This document shows, piece after piece, positions 1-7,400 of a stretch of 64,000 bases of DNA. The notes below the pieces were generated by a model. The model made no database searches. It was given only the letters and a program-made list of their open reading frames with translations, and was not told the origin of the DNA. Made by a program: the position numbers and the translations under genes. This DNA comes from Clostridium sp. 1001271st1 H5 (lineage in GTDB: Bacteria > Bacillota > Clostridia > Lachnospirales > Lachnospiraceae). The stretch covers positions 248,001-312,000 of the forward strand of contig NZ_SPHO01000002.1 in the NCBI RefSeq assembly GCF_005845215.1. Direction: 5' to 3'. Each line of letters begins with the position of its first letter. The stretch's first letter is position 1.

Positions 1-955
1 AGATGGCGCTGGAAATGCTTCCGGAGGAGGCGCCCACATAGGAATCATTTTCACGGAAGCGGGACTGGGCGGAAACTCATTTAACGACCTGGCCCTGGAA
101 GGTGTAAAGAAGGCTGCCGCGGATTACGGAATCACCTACGACGAAGTGGAGCCAAAGTCTGTGTCAGATGAGGAAATCATCCAGGATGAGATGGCTGCAT
201 CCGGGGATTACGATTTAATCATCTGTGTGGGAGCGGAGCAGGTGGACGCCCTGACCAATGTGGCCTCCACATATCCGGAGCAGCGGTTTGCCCTGTTAGA
301 CGCCACGTCCGACCTCTCCAATGTGGCCTCCTATTCCTGTAAGGAGCAGGAGGGTGCATTTCTTGCAGGCGCCCTGGCAGCCCTGGCAAAACAGGAAAAG
401 ACAGACGGCAAGGTGGGGGACGGAAAGACCATCGGATTCATCGGCGGCGTGGATAATCCCCTTATCAACCGCTTCGCAGCAGGCTACAAGGCAGGAGCCG
501 AGTATGTTGAACCGGAGATGAAGGTACTTGTGGATTATGCAGGCGGCTTCAATGACCCCACCACCGCCAAGACCATTGCCAATACCTTTGTGGAGAAGGG
601 GGCCGACGTTATCTTCCACGCAGCCGGTGCTTCGGGAATGGGCATGTTCCAGGCTGCTGAGGAAAAAGGATTTGTTGCCATGGGCGTGAATTTAAACCAG
701 AACAGCATTGCACCGGACTACATCATGGCAAGCATGCTTAAGAAGCTGGATTCCTGTGCATACCATGCAATTACCAGTATTGTGGAGGATACCTACACAG
801 GAGAGAACCAGATGCTGGGACTCAGCGACGGAGGCGTGGACGTGACGGTGGAGGGCAGCAATATCAAGGTCTCAGACGATATCCTGGCGCAGCTTGATGA
901 GCTGAAGCAGAAGGTCATATCAGGAGAGATTCAGGTTCCCTCTGAGCTTAACTAA
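1..955 (+). CDS. BMP-family nucleoside ABC transporter substrate-binding protein (5' truncated by window)
   Basis: The reading frame is open from base 2 to the stop at 953-955, so the first ATG inside the window (146) is internal and the signal peptide and lipobox lie off the left edge. The visible part starts with a Gly/Ser-rich linker and then reads HIGIIFTEAGLGGNSFNDLA, the typical opening of the BMP (PF02608, PnrA/BmpA-like) fold. Later family segments include IGFIGGVDNPLINRF, FNDPTTAKTIA and GADVIFHAAGASGMGMFQAA, which form the nucleoside-binding cleft in characterised members. It should be an extracellular lipoprotein that hands purine or other nucleosides to the permeases encoded just downstream. 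The ATPase gene follows after 44 bp, and phosphorylase and hydrolase genes for nucleosides lie 4 kb away, supporting the nucleoside assignment. Exact ligand is unknown. Confidence 0.93.
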   Translation, partial: DGAGNASGGGAHIGIIFTEAGLGGNSFNDLALEGVKKAAADYGITYDEVEPKSVSDEEIIQDEMAASGDYDLIICVGAEQVDALTNVASTYPEQRFALLDATSDLSNVASYSCKEQEGAFLAGALAALAKQEKTDGKVGDGKTIGFIGGVDNPLINRFAAGYKAGAEYVEPEMKVLVDYAGGFNDPTTAKTIANTFVEKGADVIFHAAGASGMGMFQAAEEKGFVAMGVNLNQNSIAPDYIMASMLKKLDSCAYHAITSIVEDTYTGENQMLGLSDGGVDVTVEGSNIKVSDDILAQLDELKQKVISGEIQVPSELN

Positions 956-999
956 TCTGGACCGGGCTAATCTGAGCTGAATGAATATAGGAGGAAGAT

Positions 1000-2520
1000 A
1001 TGGACGCAATCAGAATGATTGGAATCGTCAAATGTTTTGGGCCGGTACGGGCCAATGACGGGATTGACCTCATTGTGGGGCAGCAGGAAATCCACTGTCT
1101 CCTGGGAGAGAACGGAACTGGAAAGAGCACACTGATGAACATTCTCTTCGGCCTGTACCATCCGGATGCAGGAGAGATATTCATCAATGAGAAAAAGGCA
1201 GCCATAGCCAATCCAAATGATGCCTATGCCCTGGGAATCGGAATGGTCCATCAGCACTTCATGCTGGTGAACCAGCTGACGGTCCTTGAGAACATCATTT
1301 TGGGAAAGGAGTCCGGCGGCTTGTTCCTCAACCGGAAGGAAAGCCGGAAAAAGGTGGAGGAACTGGTGGAACGGTTCGGATTCAGGATTGACCTTGAGGA
1401 GAAGGTGGTGAACCTGTCCGTGGGCATGAAGCAGCGGGTGGAAATACTTAAGACTCTGTACCGGGGAGCTGACATCATCATACTGGATGAACCAACCGCA
1501 GTTCTTACGCCCCAGGAGGTGGATGAGCTGTTCAAGATACTGCGCCAGTTAAGGGCAAACGGCAAGACCATCATATTCATCACCCATAAGCTGAACGAGA
1601 CCATGTCCCTGTCTGACCGGATTACTGTTATCAGGAAGGGAAAGGTGGTGTTCCGGTGCGACACCGGCTCCACCAGCGAAAAAGAACTGGCCACCCAGAT
1701 GGTGGGCAGGCAGGTGGAGAGCATTGTGGCAAAGAGAGGGCAGCAGACCGGTGAGGCCGTGCTGGAGCTGAAAGGCGTGCGGCTTCACGAGAGAGCAGGG
1801 GAAACCGTCAGTCTGAAGGTCCGGGCCGGAGAAATCCTGGGCATTGCCGGGGTGGATGGAAACGGGCAGCAGGAGCTGGAGGAAATGATTGTGGGAAACC
1901 GCAGGGTAAAGGAAGGCGAGATTCTTATCAATGGAATTCCGGTCAGGAACATGGCTGTCAAGGACAGGAAGGCCATGGGCCTGGGATACATCCCGTCGGA
2001 CCGTCACAAGAATGCAATGATACCCAGCTTTTCCATTACAGAGAATTTTCTTCTGGGTTATCAGGAAACGCCTGAGTATTGCAGGAAGGGATTTATTGAT
2101 TATGAGAAACTGAGGCAGGATGCCAGGAAACAGGTGGAGGAGTTTGAAATCAAGGTAGCGGGCGTGGACCAGGAGATTGGACAGCTTTCAGGCGGCAACC
2201 AGCAGAAGGTAATCCTGGGAAGGGAAATCAGCCATGACCCCAGTCTTGTGCTGGTGGCCCAGCCTGTAAGGGGACTGGATATCGGAGCCATTGAGCGGGT
2301 ACATAAGACACTGCTGCAGCTGAAGGAGCAGGGGAAGGCAATCCTGCTTATATCGGCAGAGCTTTCAGAGGTCATGAACCTGAGCGACCGCATTGCCGTC
2401 TTCTACGAGGGAGAGGTCAGCGCTCAGTTTGACAACGGGGAATATACAAAAGAAGAAATCGGACTGTTCATGGCAGGAAAAAAACAGGAGGTGCGGGCTC
2501 ATGAAATGGAACAGCAGTAA
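1000..2520 (+). CDS. Nucleoside ABC transporter, tandem ATP-binding protein
   Basis: A 506-residue protein with two fused nucleotide-binding domains, as in the sugar/nucleoside importers RbsA, MglA and NupA/YufO. The first domain has an intact Walker A, GENGTGKST, at residues 36-44, the signature LSVGMKQ and Walker B ILDEPTAVLTP. The second domain has a good signature (LSGGNQQKVILGRE), but its Walker A position reads GVDGNGQQE without the GK[ST], which is normal for this family, where one site is degenerate. Its Walker B region reads LVAQPVRGLD. It energises import with the two permeases that follow. An RBS (GGAGGAAGAT) precedes ATG 1000, and the 3' end overlaps the next gene by 20 bp, so the genes are translationally coupled. 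Confidence 0.95.
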   Translation: MDAIRMIGIVKCFGPVRANDGIDLIVGQQEIHCLLGENGTGKSTLMNILFGLYHPDAGEIFINEKKAAIANPNDAYALGIGMVHQHFMLVNQLTVLENIILGKESGGLFLNRKESRKKVEELVERFGFRIDLEEKVVNLSVGMKQRVEILKTLYRGADIIILDEPTAVLTPQEVDELFKILRQLRANGKTIIFITHKLNETMSLSDRITVIRKGKVVFRCDTGSTSEKELATQMVGRQVESIVAKRGQQTGEAVLELKGVRLHERAGETVSLKVRAGEILGIAGVDGNGQQELEEMIVGNRRVKEGEILINGIPVRNMAVKDRKAMGLGYIPSDRHKNAMIPSFSITENFLLGYQETPEYCRKGFIDYEKLRQDARKQVEEFEIKVAGVDQEIGQLSGGNQQKVILGREISHDPSLVLVAQPVRGLDIGAIERVHKTLLQLKEQGKAILLISAELSEVMNLSDRIAVFYEGEVSAQFDNGEYTKEEIGLFMAGKKQEVRAHEMEQQ

Positions 2521-3604
2521 AAAAGCCCAGGCAGACGGAAACGCCCAGGCAGGCAAAACGGCCGGGGCAGATGAAAAAAGCCGCAGCAGCAGACACACGG
2601 CGGAAATAGGCAAATCCTTGGCATCCATAGGGCTTGCGCTTCTTATAGGAGCCCTTTTCATCCTCCTGGCAGGTGAATCGCCTGTTAAAGCCTATGGTTC
2701 CCTGATTCAAGGGGCACTGGGAACACCGCAGTCCCTGGCCAATACAATCAGCAAGAGCATTCCCCTGGCCTTCACGGGCCTGGCCGTGGCAATGGGGTCC
2801 AGGTGCGGCATGTTAAACATCGGAGCAGAGGGACAGCTCCATGCGGGCGCCATGGCCAGCGTCATCACGGCCCTTTGCTTCCGTTCCCTTCCCGCGCCCC
2901 TGCTGCTTGTAATCAGTATTCTGGCAGGAATCGCGGCAGGCATGATTGTGGGCAGTGTGCCCGGCATTTTTAAGGCCAGGTTCAGCACCAATGAAGTAAT
3001 CGTGGCCATTATGCTCAACTATATCTGCACACTTTTTACATCCTGGCTGGTAAACGGGCCCTTTAAGACAGAGGGCTCCACGGCCCAGACAGAGCTTATA
3101 GCCGAAGGAATCTGGTTCGGCAAGCTGCTGCCCAGGACCCAGCTCACCTATGCCCTGTTCCTGCTGCTCTTTGTGGCGGCAGCCATGTACATATTCCTGT
3201 GGAAGACTTCGGTAGGGTATCAGCTGAGGGCGGTGGGAGCCAATCCCTTTGCCTCCGGAACAGCCGGCATCCGTGTCAATATGTTCCTCATTATGTCCAT
3301 GACCATCAGCGGCGGAATCGCTGCTCTTGCAGGCATCACAGAGGTGTTTGGGAAATACCACCGCTTTATAGAGGGATTTTCCCCGTCCTTTGGCTTTACG
3401 GGAATCGCCGTGGCCATATTGGGAAGGAACCATCCGGCGGGCGTGCTTTTGACTGCGCTGCTTTTTGGAATCATGGATATGGGGTCGCTGCGTATGAGCC
3501 GTGAAACCATGGTAAGCACCAACATGGTGACGGTGATACAGAGCCTGGTGATACTTCTGGTAGCAGCTCCGGAACTGATTAAGTGGAGCAGAAAGAGAGG
3601 ATGA
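2501..3604 (+). CDS. Nucleoside ABC transporter permease 1
   Basis: About 367 residues. I chose ATG 2501 rather than the longer in-frame ATG at 2393, because 2501 has a strong AGGAGGTG RBS at 2487-2494 and the 2393 start would lie deep inside the ATPase gene. After a polar, Lys/Ala-rich cytoplasmic N-terminus (about 40 residues) come roughly eight to ten hydrophobic segments. The segment GLAVAMGSRCGMLNIGAEGQLHAGA is the conserved motif of BPD_transp_2 (PF02653) permeases of the BMP type, and FSTNEVIVAIMLNYI is also family-typical. It pairs with the permease at 3608 to form a heterodimeric inner-membrane channel. It overlaps the ATPase gene and is followed after 3 bp by the second permease. 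Confidence 0.93.
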   Translation: MKWNSSKKAQADGNAQAGKTAGADEKSRSSRHTAEIGKSLASIGLALLIGALFILLAGESPVKAYGSLIQGALGTPQSLANTISKSIPLAFTGLAVAMGSRCGMLNIGAEGQLHAGAMASVITALCFRSLPAPLLLVISILAGIAAGMIVGSVPGIFKARFSTNEVIVAIMLNYICTLFTSWLVNGPFKTEGSTAQTELIAEGIWFGKLLPRTQLTYALFLLLFVAAAMYIFLWKTSVGYQLRAVGANPFASGTAGIRVNMFLIMSMTISGGIAALAGITEVFGKYHRFIEGFSPSFGFTGIAVAILGRNHPAGVLLTALLFGIMDMGSLRMSRETMVSTNMVTVIQSLVILLVAAPELIKWSRKRG

Positions 3605-3607
3605 CAT

Positions 3608-4513
3608 ATGGACATGATTAATAATTTTATCGGACTAACCCTGCAGCTTTCAGTACCCATCATACTGGGCGCCCTGTGCGGCACCATTGCCGAGCGCGGA
3701 GGCATCATACTCCTGGGCGTGGAGGGAATCATGCTGATAGGCGCATTTGCCGGGGCAGCCGGGTCCTACGCCGCAGGCTCAGCCATGGCAGGGGTGCTTC
3801 TGTCCGTGGTCCTGGGCGGTATGATTGGCTGGTTCTATGCCCTCTTCTGCCTGAAATGGAAGGCTCACCAGTCCGTGGTGGGCGTGGGCATCAATCTCTT
3901 TGCCAGCGGCATCACGGCCGTGATGCTTAAGGCAATCTGGCAGACGGAAGGAATGTCGGAATCCGTTCCATCCATTTCCAATCTGACCATACCCGGCCTT
4001 TCCGGTATTCCGGTTATTGGAGCCCTGTTTAAGGACCAGTCCCCCTATCTCTATGCCATGTTCCTAATTGTGGCCGGGGTGTGGATTGTGTTTTATAAGA
4101 CCAAGTTCGGCCTCAGGTACCGGGCCATCGGGGACCAGCCCTATGCGGTACAGACAGCCGGTGTGCAGGTGAACCGTTACCGTTACATTGCCATGATAGC
4201 GGCGGGAAGCATCGCCGGGCTGGCCGGTTCCTACCTGTCCATATCCCAGAACAACCTGTTCGTGTCGGATATGACGGCCGGAAGGGGATTTATGGGACTG
4301 GCGGCCAATATCTTCGGCGGCTGGCAGCCTCTGGGGTCCATGGGAGCCGGAATGATATTTGCAGTGGCCCAGGCCGCCAGGTTCTATCTGACGGACGCAT
4401 CCATCCCATCCCAGTTTGTCCAGATGCTCCCCTATGGGGTGACGCTGCTGGTACTGCTGTTTGTGGGAAAGCGGGTGAAAGGTCCGGAGGCACTTGGCAA
4501 ATTGGTGGATTAG
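3608..4513 (+). CDS. Nucleoside ABC transporter permease 2
   Basis: A 301-residue, highly hydrophobic protein of the PF02653 family. The N-terminal part reads GALCGTIAERGGIILLGVEGIML, the motif equivalent to that in the first permease. The C-terminal part carries GRGFMGLAANIFGGWQPLG, another hallmark of BMP-associated permeases. It begins 3 bp after the stop of permease 1, with GAGGATG as RBS, so the four transporter genes form one operon. A 70 bp gap with a tandem repeat separates it from the GntR gene downstream, which may be a separate transcription unit. Confidence 0.93.
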   Translation: MDMINNFIGLTLQLSVPIILGALCGTIAERGGIILLGVEGIMLIGAFAGAAGSYAAGSAMAGVLLSVVLGGMIGWFYALFCLKWKAHQSVVGVGINLFASGITAVMLKAIWQTEGMSESVPSISNLTIPGLSGIPVIGALFKDQSPYLYAMFLIVAGVWIVFYKTKFGLRYRAIGDQPYAVQTAGVQVNRYRYIAMIAAGSIAGLAGSYLSISQNNLFVSDMTAGRGFMGLAANIFGGWQPLGSMGAGMIFAVAQAARFYLTDASIPSQFVQMLPYGVTLLVLLFVGKRVKGPEALGKLVD

Positions 4514-4525
4514 TTCTATACTAAT

Positions 4526-4545
4526 CTATAGTGAGCTATAGTGAG
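4526..4545 (+). repeat. Tandem 10-bp repeat upstream of the GntR gene
   Basis: CTATAGTGAG occurs twice head to tail (4526-4535 and 4536-4545), followed by a short palindrome GCCCGCCGGGC at 4550-4560. The position just upstream of a GntR/UTRA regulator gene would suit an autoregulatory operator, but no symmetrical GntR-type site is evident, so the role is open. Confidence 0.4.
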
Positions 4546-4583
4546 AGCAGCCCGCCGGGCGCACGAAAGGAGCAAGCAGACCT

Positions 4584-5351
4584 GTGAAGGACAATGTGAT
4601 AAATGAGAAGAATGTAAAAATACCGTTGTATGTGACTGCCTATGAGACCATCAGCCAATGGCTGAAAGAGGGAAAGTACAAGGCTGGGGATAAGCTGCCC
4701 GGAGAGAACATCCTGGCAGAACAGCTTGCAGTCAGCAGAGGCACATTGCGGCAGGCCATGCTGCTTCTTCAGGAAGATGGTTTAATCATAAATCATCAGG
4801 GAAAGGGCAATATTGTGCTTTCCAACCAGGATATGAGCAAAAGCGGGCTGGAGAAGGTGGGAAACCCCATTGTGGATTTCTGCAGCCGGCCCATTGATAA
4901 AGTAGTGACCACCATAGGGTTTCAGCCGGCAACACAAAAGCACCAGCAGGTGCTTAAGCTGCGGCCCTCCAGTGTGGTGGCAGTTATTGACATAACCTAT
5001 TACTGCGGCGATACGCCGGCTGGATTTGCCATGGTGTATATGCCCCATGAGGTGCTGGACAACAGCGATGTGGACCTGGAGAATACGGATACAGTATACC
5101 AGTACTATACCGGACTGCTGTCCGAGGGCGGCCTTTACAGCGATACTAAAATCCGCCTGGGGCAGGCCAGGGAGCGCCTGGCCAATATACTGAACATGCA
5201 GGAGGGGGACCCGATTCTGATACTGGAAGAGGTGCTGTACTCCGAGTATGATACGCCGGTGCTGTCACAGAAGCTGTTCTTTGGTTCCGAGCAGCATGAG
5301 CTGAGCATACGCAGGAAGAATGACAGGAATATAATAAAGAAAACGGAGTAA
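4584..5351 (+). CDS. GntR family transcriptional regulator with UTRA ligand-binding domain
   Basis: 255 residues, GTG start; no ATG in frame fits, and AAAGGAG at 4566-4572 sits 11 bp before the GTG. Residues about 15-80 are a GntR winged helix: YKAGDKLPGENILAEQLAVS followed by RGTLRQAMLLLQEDGLI. The remainder matches the UTRA effector domain (HutC type), with the typical end LILEEVLYSEYDTPVLSQKLFF. UTRA regulators bind small metabolites, often sugars, nucleosides or amino acids. It lies between the nucleoside transporter and two nucleoside-cleaving enzymes, so a nucleoside or pentose derivative is the natural effector guess. The phosphorylase gene starts 6 bp after its stop. Confidence 0.9.
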   Translation: MKDNVINEKNVKIPLYVTAYETISQWLKEGKYKAGDKLPGENILAEQLAVSRGTLRQAMLLLQEDGLIINHQGKGNIVLSNQDMSKSGLEKVGNPIVDFCSRPIDKVVTTIGFQPATQKHQQVLKLRPSSVVAVIDITYYCGDTPAGFAMVYMPHEVLDNSDVDLENTDTVYQYYTGLLSEGGLYSDTKIRLGQARERLANILNMQEGDPILILEEVLYSEYDTPVLSQKLFFGSEQHELSIRRKNDRNIIKKTE

Positions 5352-5357
5352 TCAAAT

Positions 5358-6137
5358 ATGAAAACCTTCCATAATGAAGCGGGACCAGGGCAGATTGGCA
5401 AGGCTGTCCTGATGCCGGGTGACCCTTTGCGCGCAAAATACATTGCAGAGACCTATCTGACCGATGTATTCTGCTACAACCGGGTAAGGGGCATGAACGG
5501 ATATACGGGTTATTATAAAGGCAGTAAGATATCGGTCCAGGGCAGCGGAATGGGTATTCCCTCCATGGGTATCTATGCGTACGAGCTTTACCACAATTAT
5601 GATGTGGATACAATCATCCGGGTGGGGACTGCCGGCGCGGTTCACCGCGATGTGGAGGTGGGAGAACTGGTGCTGGCCATGGGATGCTGCACCAACTCGA
5701 ATTTTCCGTCCCAGTACCATCTTCCGGGAACCTTTGCGCCCATAGCGGATTTCGGGCTTCTGGAAGCAGCAGCAGCCCAGGCCAGGAGCAGCCGTACGCC
5801 CTTCCGGGTAGGCAATGTATACAGCTCGGATGTGTTCTATGAGGACAGCCTGGGAGAAAAGGGGCAGTGGGAAAAAATGGGAGTGCTGGTCCAGGAGATG
5901 GAGACATTGTCCCTCTATTGTACGGCTGCCAGGGCAGGCAGAAGAGCCCTTGGCATGCTGACCGTGGGAAGCAGCATCCACCATGACAGGGCCCTTACCA
6001 ATGAGGAAAGGGAGCAGAGCCTGGACAGCATGATACGGTGCGCCCTGGAACTGGCGGCAGAGTGCGCCGGGGAAGGGGGAACAGCCGGGAGGGCAGAGGA
6101 TGAGTGCCCGGCGCAGGAGCAGGGATGTTCTGCATGA
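5358..6137 (+). CDS. deoD: DeoD-like nucleoside phosphorylase, catalytic Asp replaced
   Basis: 259 residues; E. coli DeoD has about 239, and the extra length is a low-complexity Gly/Ala/Glu tail. The body aligns with hexameric purine nucleoside phosphorylases: LMPGDPLRAKYIAETYL (phosphate-binding Gly and Arg), NRVRGMNGYTG, MGIPSMGIYAYEL, IIRVGTAGAV and the ribose-binding EMET at 180-183. Where E. coli has SDHI with the catalytic Asp204 that protonates the purine, this protein reads TVGSSI (residues 202-207), so the Asp position is Ser205. The reaction is therefore uncertain: it could be an altered-specificity phosphorylase. It is co-directional with the GntR gene and the nucleoside hydrolase gene. 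Assignment to the family is secure; the gene symbol marks family, not proven activity. Confidence 0.85.
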   Translation: MKTFHNEAGPGQIGKAVLMPGDPLRAKYIAETYLTDVFCYNRVRGMNGYTGYYKGSKISVQGSGMGIPSMGIYAYELYHNYDVDTIIRVGTAGAVHRDVEVGELVLAMGCCTNSNFPSQYHLPGTFAPIADFGLLEAAAAQARSSRTPFRVGNVYSSDVFYEDSLGEKGQWEKMGVLVQEMETLSLYCTAARAGRRALGMLTVGSSIHHDRALTNEEREQSLDSMIRCALELAAECAGEGGTAGRAEDECPAQEQGCSA

Positions 6138-6159
6138 TGCATTGGAAAAGGAGAGACAG

Positions 6160-7113
6160 ATGAAGGTTTTACTGGATGTGGATACAGGGGTGGATGATTC
6201 CATCGCCCTTCTGTACGCGCTTTTTAATCCTGAAATAGACATAGTGGGCATATCAACGGTGTGCGGCAATGTGGAAGCGTGGCTGGCAGCGGAGAATACC
6301 ATGAAGATACTGGACCTGGCAGGCGCGCCCGACATACCGGTGGCAGTGGGGGAGGAGAAGCCCTCATGCCGGGAGTGGGACGGCCGGGTTGCCTTTATAC
6401 ACGGCGCCAACGGGCTGGGGAATGTGGAACTGCCTCCCAGCCGCCGCAGGGCAAGGGATGTGGACGTGAGCCGGTTCCACATGGAGCTGGCAGAACAGTA
6501 TGAGGGGGAGCTGGTGGTCATCACCCTTGGCCCGCTGACCAACATAGCCCGTACGCTCAGGGAATATCCCGGATTTGCCAAAAAGGTAAAAAGACTTGTA
6601 ATGATGGGCGGAACCCTGAACATGGGCGGAAATGTATCTCCTGTGTCAGAGGCCAATGTGGCCTGCGATCCCCGGGCCTGCGATGAAGTGTTTGTCTCAG
6701 GCATGGATATCACGGCAGTGGGGCTGGATGTCACCATGAGGACCAGGCTTAAGATGGAGCATCTGGACTGGCTGGCCGGCTGCTGCAGGCCCGCCTGCCG
6801 TCCGGCAGTGGATTATATGAGGCAGGCCATGGTCCATTATCTTAAGGGGAACCAGACCCAGAATTACTGTATGGGTGACTGTCCTCTCCATGACCCTCTG
6901 GCCGTGATGTGCGCTGCGGTGCCCAGTCTGGTCCGGACCGAGAGCAGGAAGGCCAGGGTGGAGTGCGGCGGCACCTACTGCCGCGGCATGATTGTGACGG
7001 ACCTGAGGGAACATCCTTTCCAGGCAGAGTATGTGCGCTTTGCAGTGGAGGTGGACAGCGGAAGGGCTGTCAGGGAGCTTATGTCCGTGTTTTGGGAGTC
7101 ACAGAGTCTGTGA
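6160..7113 (+). CDS. Nucleoside hydrolase (IunH/RihB family)
   Basis: About 317 residues. ATG 6160 is chosen because AAGGAG at 6148-6153 precedes it and the protein then starts MKVLLDVDTGVDDSIAL, the canonical N-terminus with the calcium-binding DxDxGxDD cluster. An in-frame ATG at 6100 inside deoD has no support. Other family motifs are GPLTNIARTL, MMGGTLNMGGNVSPVSEANV with the ribose-binding Asn and Glu, and LHDPLAVM, which holds the His and Asp of the active site. The enzyme hydrolyses the N-glycosidic bond to free base plus ribose. Together with the transporter and phosphorylase it completes a nucleoside salvage cluster. A terminator follows at 7149-7196. Confidence 0.93.
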   Translation: MKVLLDVDTGVDDSIALLYALFNPEIDIVGISTVCGNVEAWLAAENTMKILDLAGAPDIPVAVGEEKPSCREWDGRVAFIHGANGLGNVELPPSRRRARDVDVSRFHMELAEQYEGELVVITLGPLTNIARTLREYPGFAKKVKRLVMMGGTLNMGGNVSPVSEANVACDPRACDEVFVSGMDITAVGLDVTMRTRLKMEHLDWLAGCCRPACRPAVDYMRQAMVHYLKGNQTQNYCMGDCPLHDPLAVMCAAVPSLVRTESRKARVECGGTYCRGMIVTDLREHPFQAEYVRFAVEVDSGRAVRELMSVFWESQSL

Positions 7114-7148
7114 TACCGCTGTATAACGGTTGGAAAAGTCATAGTATG

Positions 7149-7196
7149 AATACCCCTGTCTTTGGAGATTCTCCGGGGACAGGGGTATTCTTTTTG
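7149..7196 (+). terminator. Rho-independent terminator of the nucleoside cluster
   Basis: A perfect 12-bp stem, AATACCCCTGTC (7149-7160) pairing with GACAGGGGTATT (7178-7189), is followed by CTTTTT. It ends the upstream operon and isolates the kdp promoter region. Confidence 0.9.
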
Positions 7197-7220
7197 TGAT
7201 TCTGCCAGCCTTAATACTAT

Positions 7221-7277
7221 TTTTATACCGGACCGCCAGCTCTTATATAGAATCTTTATTACCATATGTGATACCAT
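7221..7277 (+). promoter_or_regulatory. Candidate KdpE-activated promoter of kdpFABC
   Basis: Heptamers resembling CTTTATA occur at 7221 (TTTTATA), 7243 (TTATATA) and 7254 (CTTTATT), spaced 22 and 11 bp, that is on one face of the helix. Twelve bases after the last one lies TACCAT (7272-7277), a plausible -10 without a recognisable -35. The same geometry occurs before the RCK pair at 14404-14471, and TATAGAATCTTTAT is identical at 7246-7259 and 14407-14420. KdpE family members bind T-rich direct repeats. The assignment to KdpE is inference from arrangement and gene content. Confidence 0.55.
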
Positions 7278-7310
7278 ACCCCTATCTTGAAAAGAGGAGG
7301 AAAATAATCC

Positions 7311-7400
7311 ATGCTGTTGCTGTTAGGTATCATAGGAATAACCGCAGTTGTCATACTGGCTTACCTGGTAATCATTCTATTGAGAGGTGACAAACAATGA
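7311..7400 (+). CDS. kdpF: KdpF-like small subunit of the potassium-transporting ATPase
   Basis: A 29-residue ORF: MLLLLGIIGITAVVILAYLV then IILLRGDKQ, a single transmembrane helix. GAGGAGG at 7294-7300 sits 10 bp before the ATG. Its stop codon overlaps the start of kdpA (ATGA at 7397-7400), the usual kdpF-kdpA arrangement. KdpF is a small lipid-like stabiliser of the KdpABC complex in E. coli. Size, hydrophobicity and position support the call; the sequence is too short for homology to be decisive. Confidence 0.85.
   Translation: MLLLLGIIGITAVVILAYLVIILLRGDKQ

Noticed and set aside
2813..3607. Minus-strand ORF of 264 codons opposite the ABC permease
   Set aside because: Antisense shadow; composition rich in His, Gly and Arg, no motif, and the plus-strand permease is certain.
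5352..6737. Long minus-strand ORF of 461 codons
   Set aside because: It is antisense to deoD and the nucleoside hydrolase, which have full family motifs; it has no RBS, no recognisable domain, and Pro/Ser/Cys-rich shadow composition.
7197..7310. Cyclic-di-AMP (ydaO) riboswitch upstream of kdp
   Set aside because: The region is too short and lacks the conserved ydaO core; the phased repeats and a -10 box explain it better.
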